From contig FR889380.1 in NCBI GenBank assembly GCA_000432895.1, forward strand, positions 1 to 6,099: a stretch of DNA of 6,099 nt, read 5' to 3'. The notes beneath the pieces were generated by a model. It did not search any database. It was not told where the DNA came from and was given only the letters and a program-made list of their open reading frames with translations. A program made the position numbers and the translations under genes. Shown here piece by piece: positions 5,117-6,099 of the stretch. Within the stretch, counting starts at the first letter, position 1. Each line of letters starts with the position of its first letter. Origin of the DNA: Firmicutes bacterium CAG:449 (GTDB taxonomy: Bacteria > Bacillota_I > Bacilli_A > RFN20 > CAG-449).

Positions 5117-5623
5117 ATGATAAATATCGTTTTATATCAACCAGAAATCGCAGGCAATTGTGGTAATATTGTTAGAACATGTGCAGCAATAGGCGCTAAA
5201 TTACATTTAATTCATCCATTAGGTTTTTCTTTAGATGAAAAAAGTTTTTTAAGAGCAGGAATGGATTACATTATTGATTGTGAAATTGAAGAATATAGTT
5301 CTATTGATGAATTTTATAAGAAAAATAAAAATAAAATAATTTTCTATATCACAAGATATGCAAAAAAAGTATATAGTGATGAAGATTTCTCTTCCCCAGT
5401 AGAAGACTATTATTTTATGTTTGGTAGAGAATCAACTGGTATACCTTATGAAATATTAAAAGACAACATTGAAAACTGCTTAAGAATTCCAATGCAAGCT
5501 AATTCAAGAAGCTTAAATTTATCAAATTGTGTGGCAATTGTTAGTTATGAAGCTTGCAGACAACAAGAATTTTACGAATTATCAACAGAAGAAACATTTA
5601 AAGGAAAAGATTTTATTTATTAG
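5117..5623 (+). CDS. trmL: tRNA (cytidine(34)-2'-O)-methyltransferase
   Basis: This 168-aa SPOUT-superfamily methyltransferase uses S-adenosylmethionine to methylate the ribose of the wobble nucleotide (position 34) in tRNA-Leu species, stabilising codon recognition. All family blocks are visible: NIVLYQPEIAGNCGNIVRTC at 3-22 (with Arg20), HPLGFSLDEKSFLRAGMDY at 33-51, FGRESTGIP at 102-110, and IPMQANSRSLNLSN at 124-137. The last two form the trefoil knot that binds the cofactor. Length is close to the usual 150-170 aa. A strong GGAGG at 5108-5112 lies 4 nt before the ATG. It may be co-transcribed with the upstream hydrolase gene, 55 bp away, though that gap is long enough for its own promoter. 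Its 3' end overlaps the convergent rqcH gene by 11 bp. Very confident. Confidence 0.95.
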   Translation: MINIVLYQPEIAGNCGNIVRTCAAIGAKLHLIHPLGFSLDEKSFLRAGMDYIIDCEIEEYSSIDEFYKKNKNKIIFYITRYAKKVYSDEDFSSPVEDYYFMFGRESTGIPYEILKDNIENCLRIPMQANSRSLNLSNCVAIVSYEACRQQEFYELSTEETFKGKDFIY

Positions 5624-6099
5624 TTAAAAGTTTAATTGTTGACTCACGAATTCCATTTATTACAATAAGTTTTTGATTTTTTAATGTGACAAGTCCTCTT
5701 TTTCCAGGGACTTTTTTTACATCTTTTCTTTGAGTATAATAAACTTCTCCAGCACCTAAAGAAGCAAAATAAAGAGCAATTTCGCCTGCTATTAATATTT
5801 CTTCATCGTTAGGATTGTTATTAAATAAAATAACATGAGGACCATGAAAATCTTTAACATGAAAATAAAAATCGTCTTTTTTTGCAAGTGAAAAAGTTAA
5901 TTCTTCATTTTGATAAGAAGAAAGACCATATCCAATTTTAATTCCATTATTTAATTTGATAAAATGAGGTTGATATTTTTTATTTGCTGGTCTTAATTTT
6001 TCTTTCTTTTGAATTTTTGAATTTTTTAAATAATTATTTTGATACAAATCAAGCATTATTTCTTGCATATCTTCATTAGAAGCAAACTTGATTTGCTTT
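5613..6099 (-). CDS. rqcH: RqcH/NFACT (FbpA-like) protein, C-terminal part, truncated by the window edge
   Basis: The frame is open to the window edge, so only the last 161 residues are seen and the true start is outside; the in-frame ATG at 6068 is internal. The visible part is the NFACT-R domain (PF05670) that ends RqcH/Rqc2/FbpA proteins: NGIKIGYGLSSYQNEELTF, AKKDDFYFHVKDFHGPHVIL, EIALYFASLGAGEVYYTQRK, then VPGKRGLVTLKNQKLIVI. RqcH binds obstructed 50S subunits carrying peptidyl-tRNA and adds C-terminal alanine tails that mark the stalled chain for degradation. The usual Trp of the D-(I/V)-W-FH motif is Tyr here (DFYFH), and the usual GAKPG-like loop is GKRG; I take both as lineage variation. 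It is convergent with trmL, with stop codons overlapping. Family is near certain; the N-terminal NFACT-N domain and HhH region cannot be checked. Confidence 0.92.
   Translation of the reverse strand, partial: KQIKFASNEDMQEIMLDLYQNNYLKNSKIQKKEKLRPANKKYQPHFIKLNNGIKIGYGLSSYQNEELTFSLAKKDDFYFHVKDFHGPHVILFNNNPNDEEILIAGEIALYFASLGAGEVYYTQRKDVKKVPGKRGLVTLKNQKLIVINGIRESTIKLLTNK

Noticed and set aside
1..6099. tRNA or rRNA genes, riboswitches, CRISPR repeats, or a defence or toxin-antitoxin system.
   Set aside because: No cloverleaf, conserved riboswitch core, spaced repeats or recognisable defence domains were seen; almost all DNA is accounted for by the genes listed and the IS relic.

Overview
The window is very AT-rich and densely coded. 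It has strong GGAGG-type Shine-Dalgarno sites, TGG used for every Trp codon in the intact genes, and only TAA or TAG stops in those genes. Its gene set is firmicute-like: an RqcH/NFACT protein, TrmL, a short-type transaldolase, a SleB/CwlJ-type cell wall hydrolase and an ISL3-family IS relic. I infer a low-GC, walled, probably gut-associated Bacillota (Erysipelotrichia- or Clostridia-like, or an uncultured 'Mollicutes-like' Bacilli lineage) using the standard bacterial code. No species call is possible from the sequence alone.

Layout: (1) 9-557, minus strand: a DUF5662-type protein with HD-like His/Asp motifs. (2) 648-2166, plus strand: a tight three-gene operon of a YfcE-type metallophosphoesterase, an unrecognised acidic 100-aa protein and a transaldolase, separated by 10 and 12 bp, each with its own ribosome binding site. 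(3) about 2191-3180: a decayed ISL3-family insertion sequence on the minus strand. It keeps a near-consensus promoter, a perfect ribosome binding site and the N-terminal zinc ribbon, but an in-frame deletion has removed the HTH and the first catalytic Asp, and three stop codons interrupt the rest. A strong plus-strand hairpin terminator sits in its 3' end and is the only good terminator visible for the transaldolase operon. (4) 3198-4529, minus strand: a CPA-type Na+/H+ (or K+/H+) antiporter with a DD motif, preceded by a plausible promoter. (5) 4651-5061 and 5117-5623, plus strand: a small cysteine-rich SleB/CwlJ-like hydrolase and the tRNA wobble methyltransferase TrmL. (6) 5613 to the window end, minus strand: the C-terminal NFACT-R part of RqcH, convergent with trmL and overlapping it by 11 bp.

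Most genes are ordinary housekeeping or envelope functions. The phosphoesterase and transaldolase suggest a small phospho-metabolism operon, while the antiporter, TrmL and RqcH serve ion homeostasis, tRNA modification and ribosome rescue. I did not find a convincing new multi-gene system. The items most worth a second look are the IS relic (a preserved promoter driving a zinc-ribbon-only product, and a terminator apparently adopted by the neighbouring operon), the unknown acidic protein inside the operon, and the cysteine-rich hydrolase without a signal peptide.
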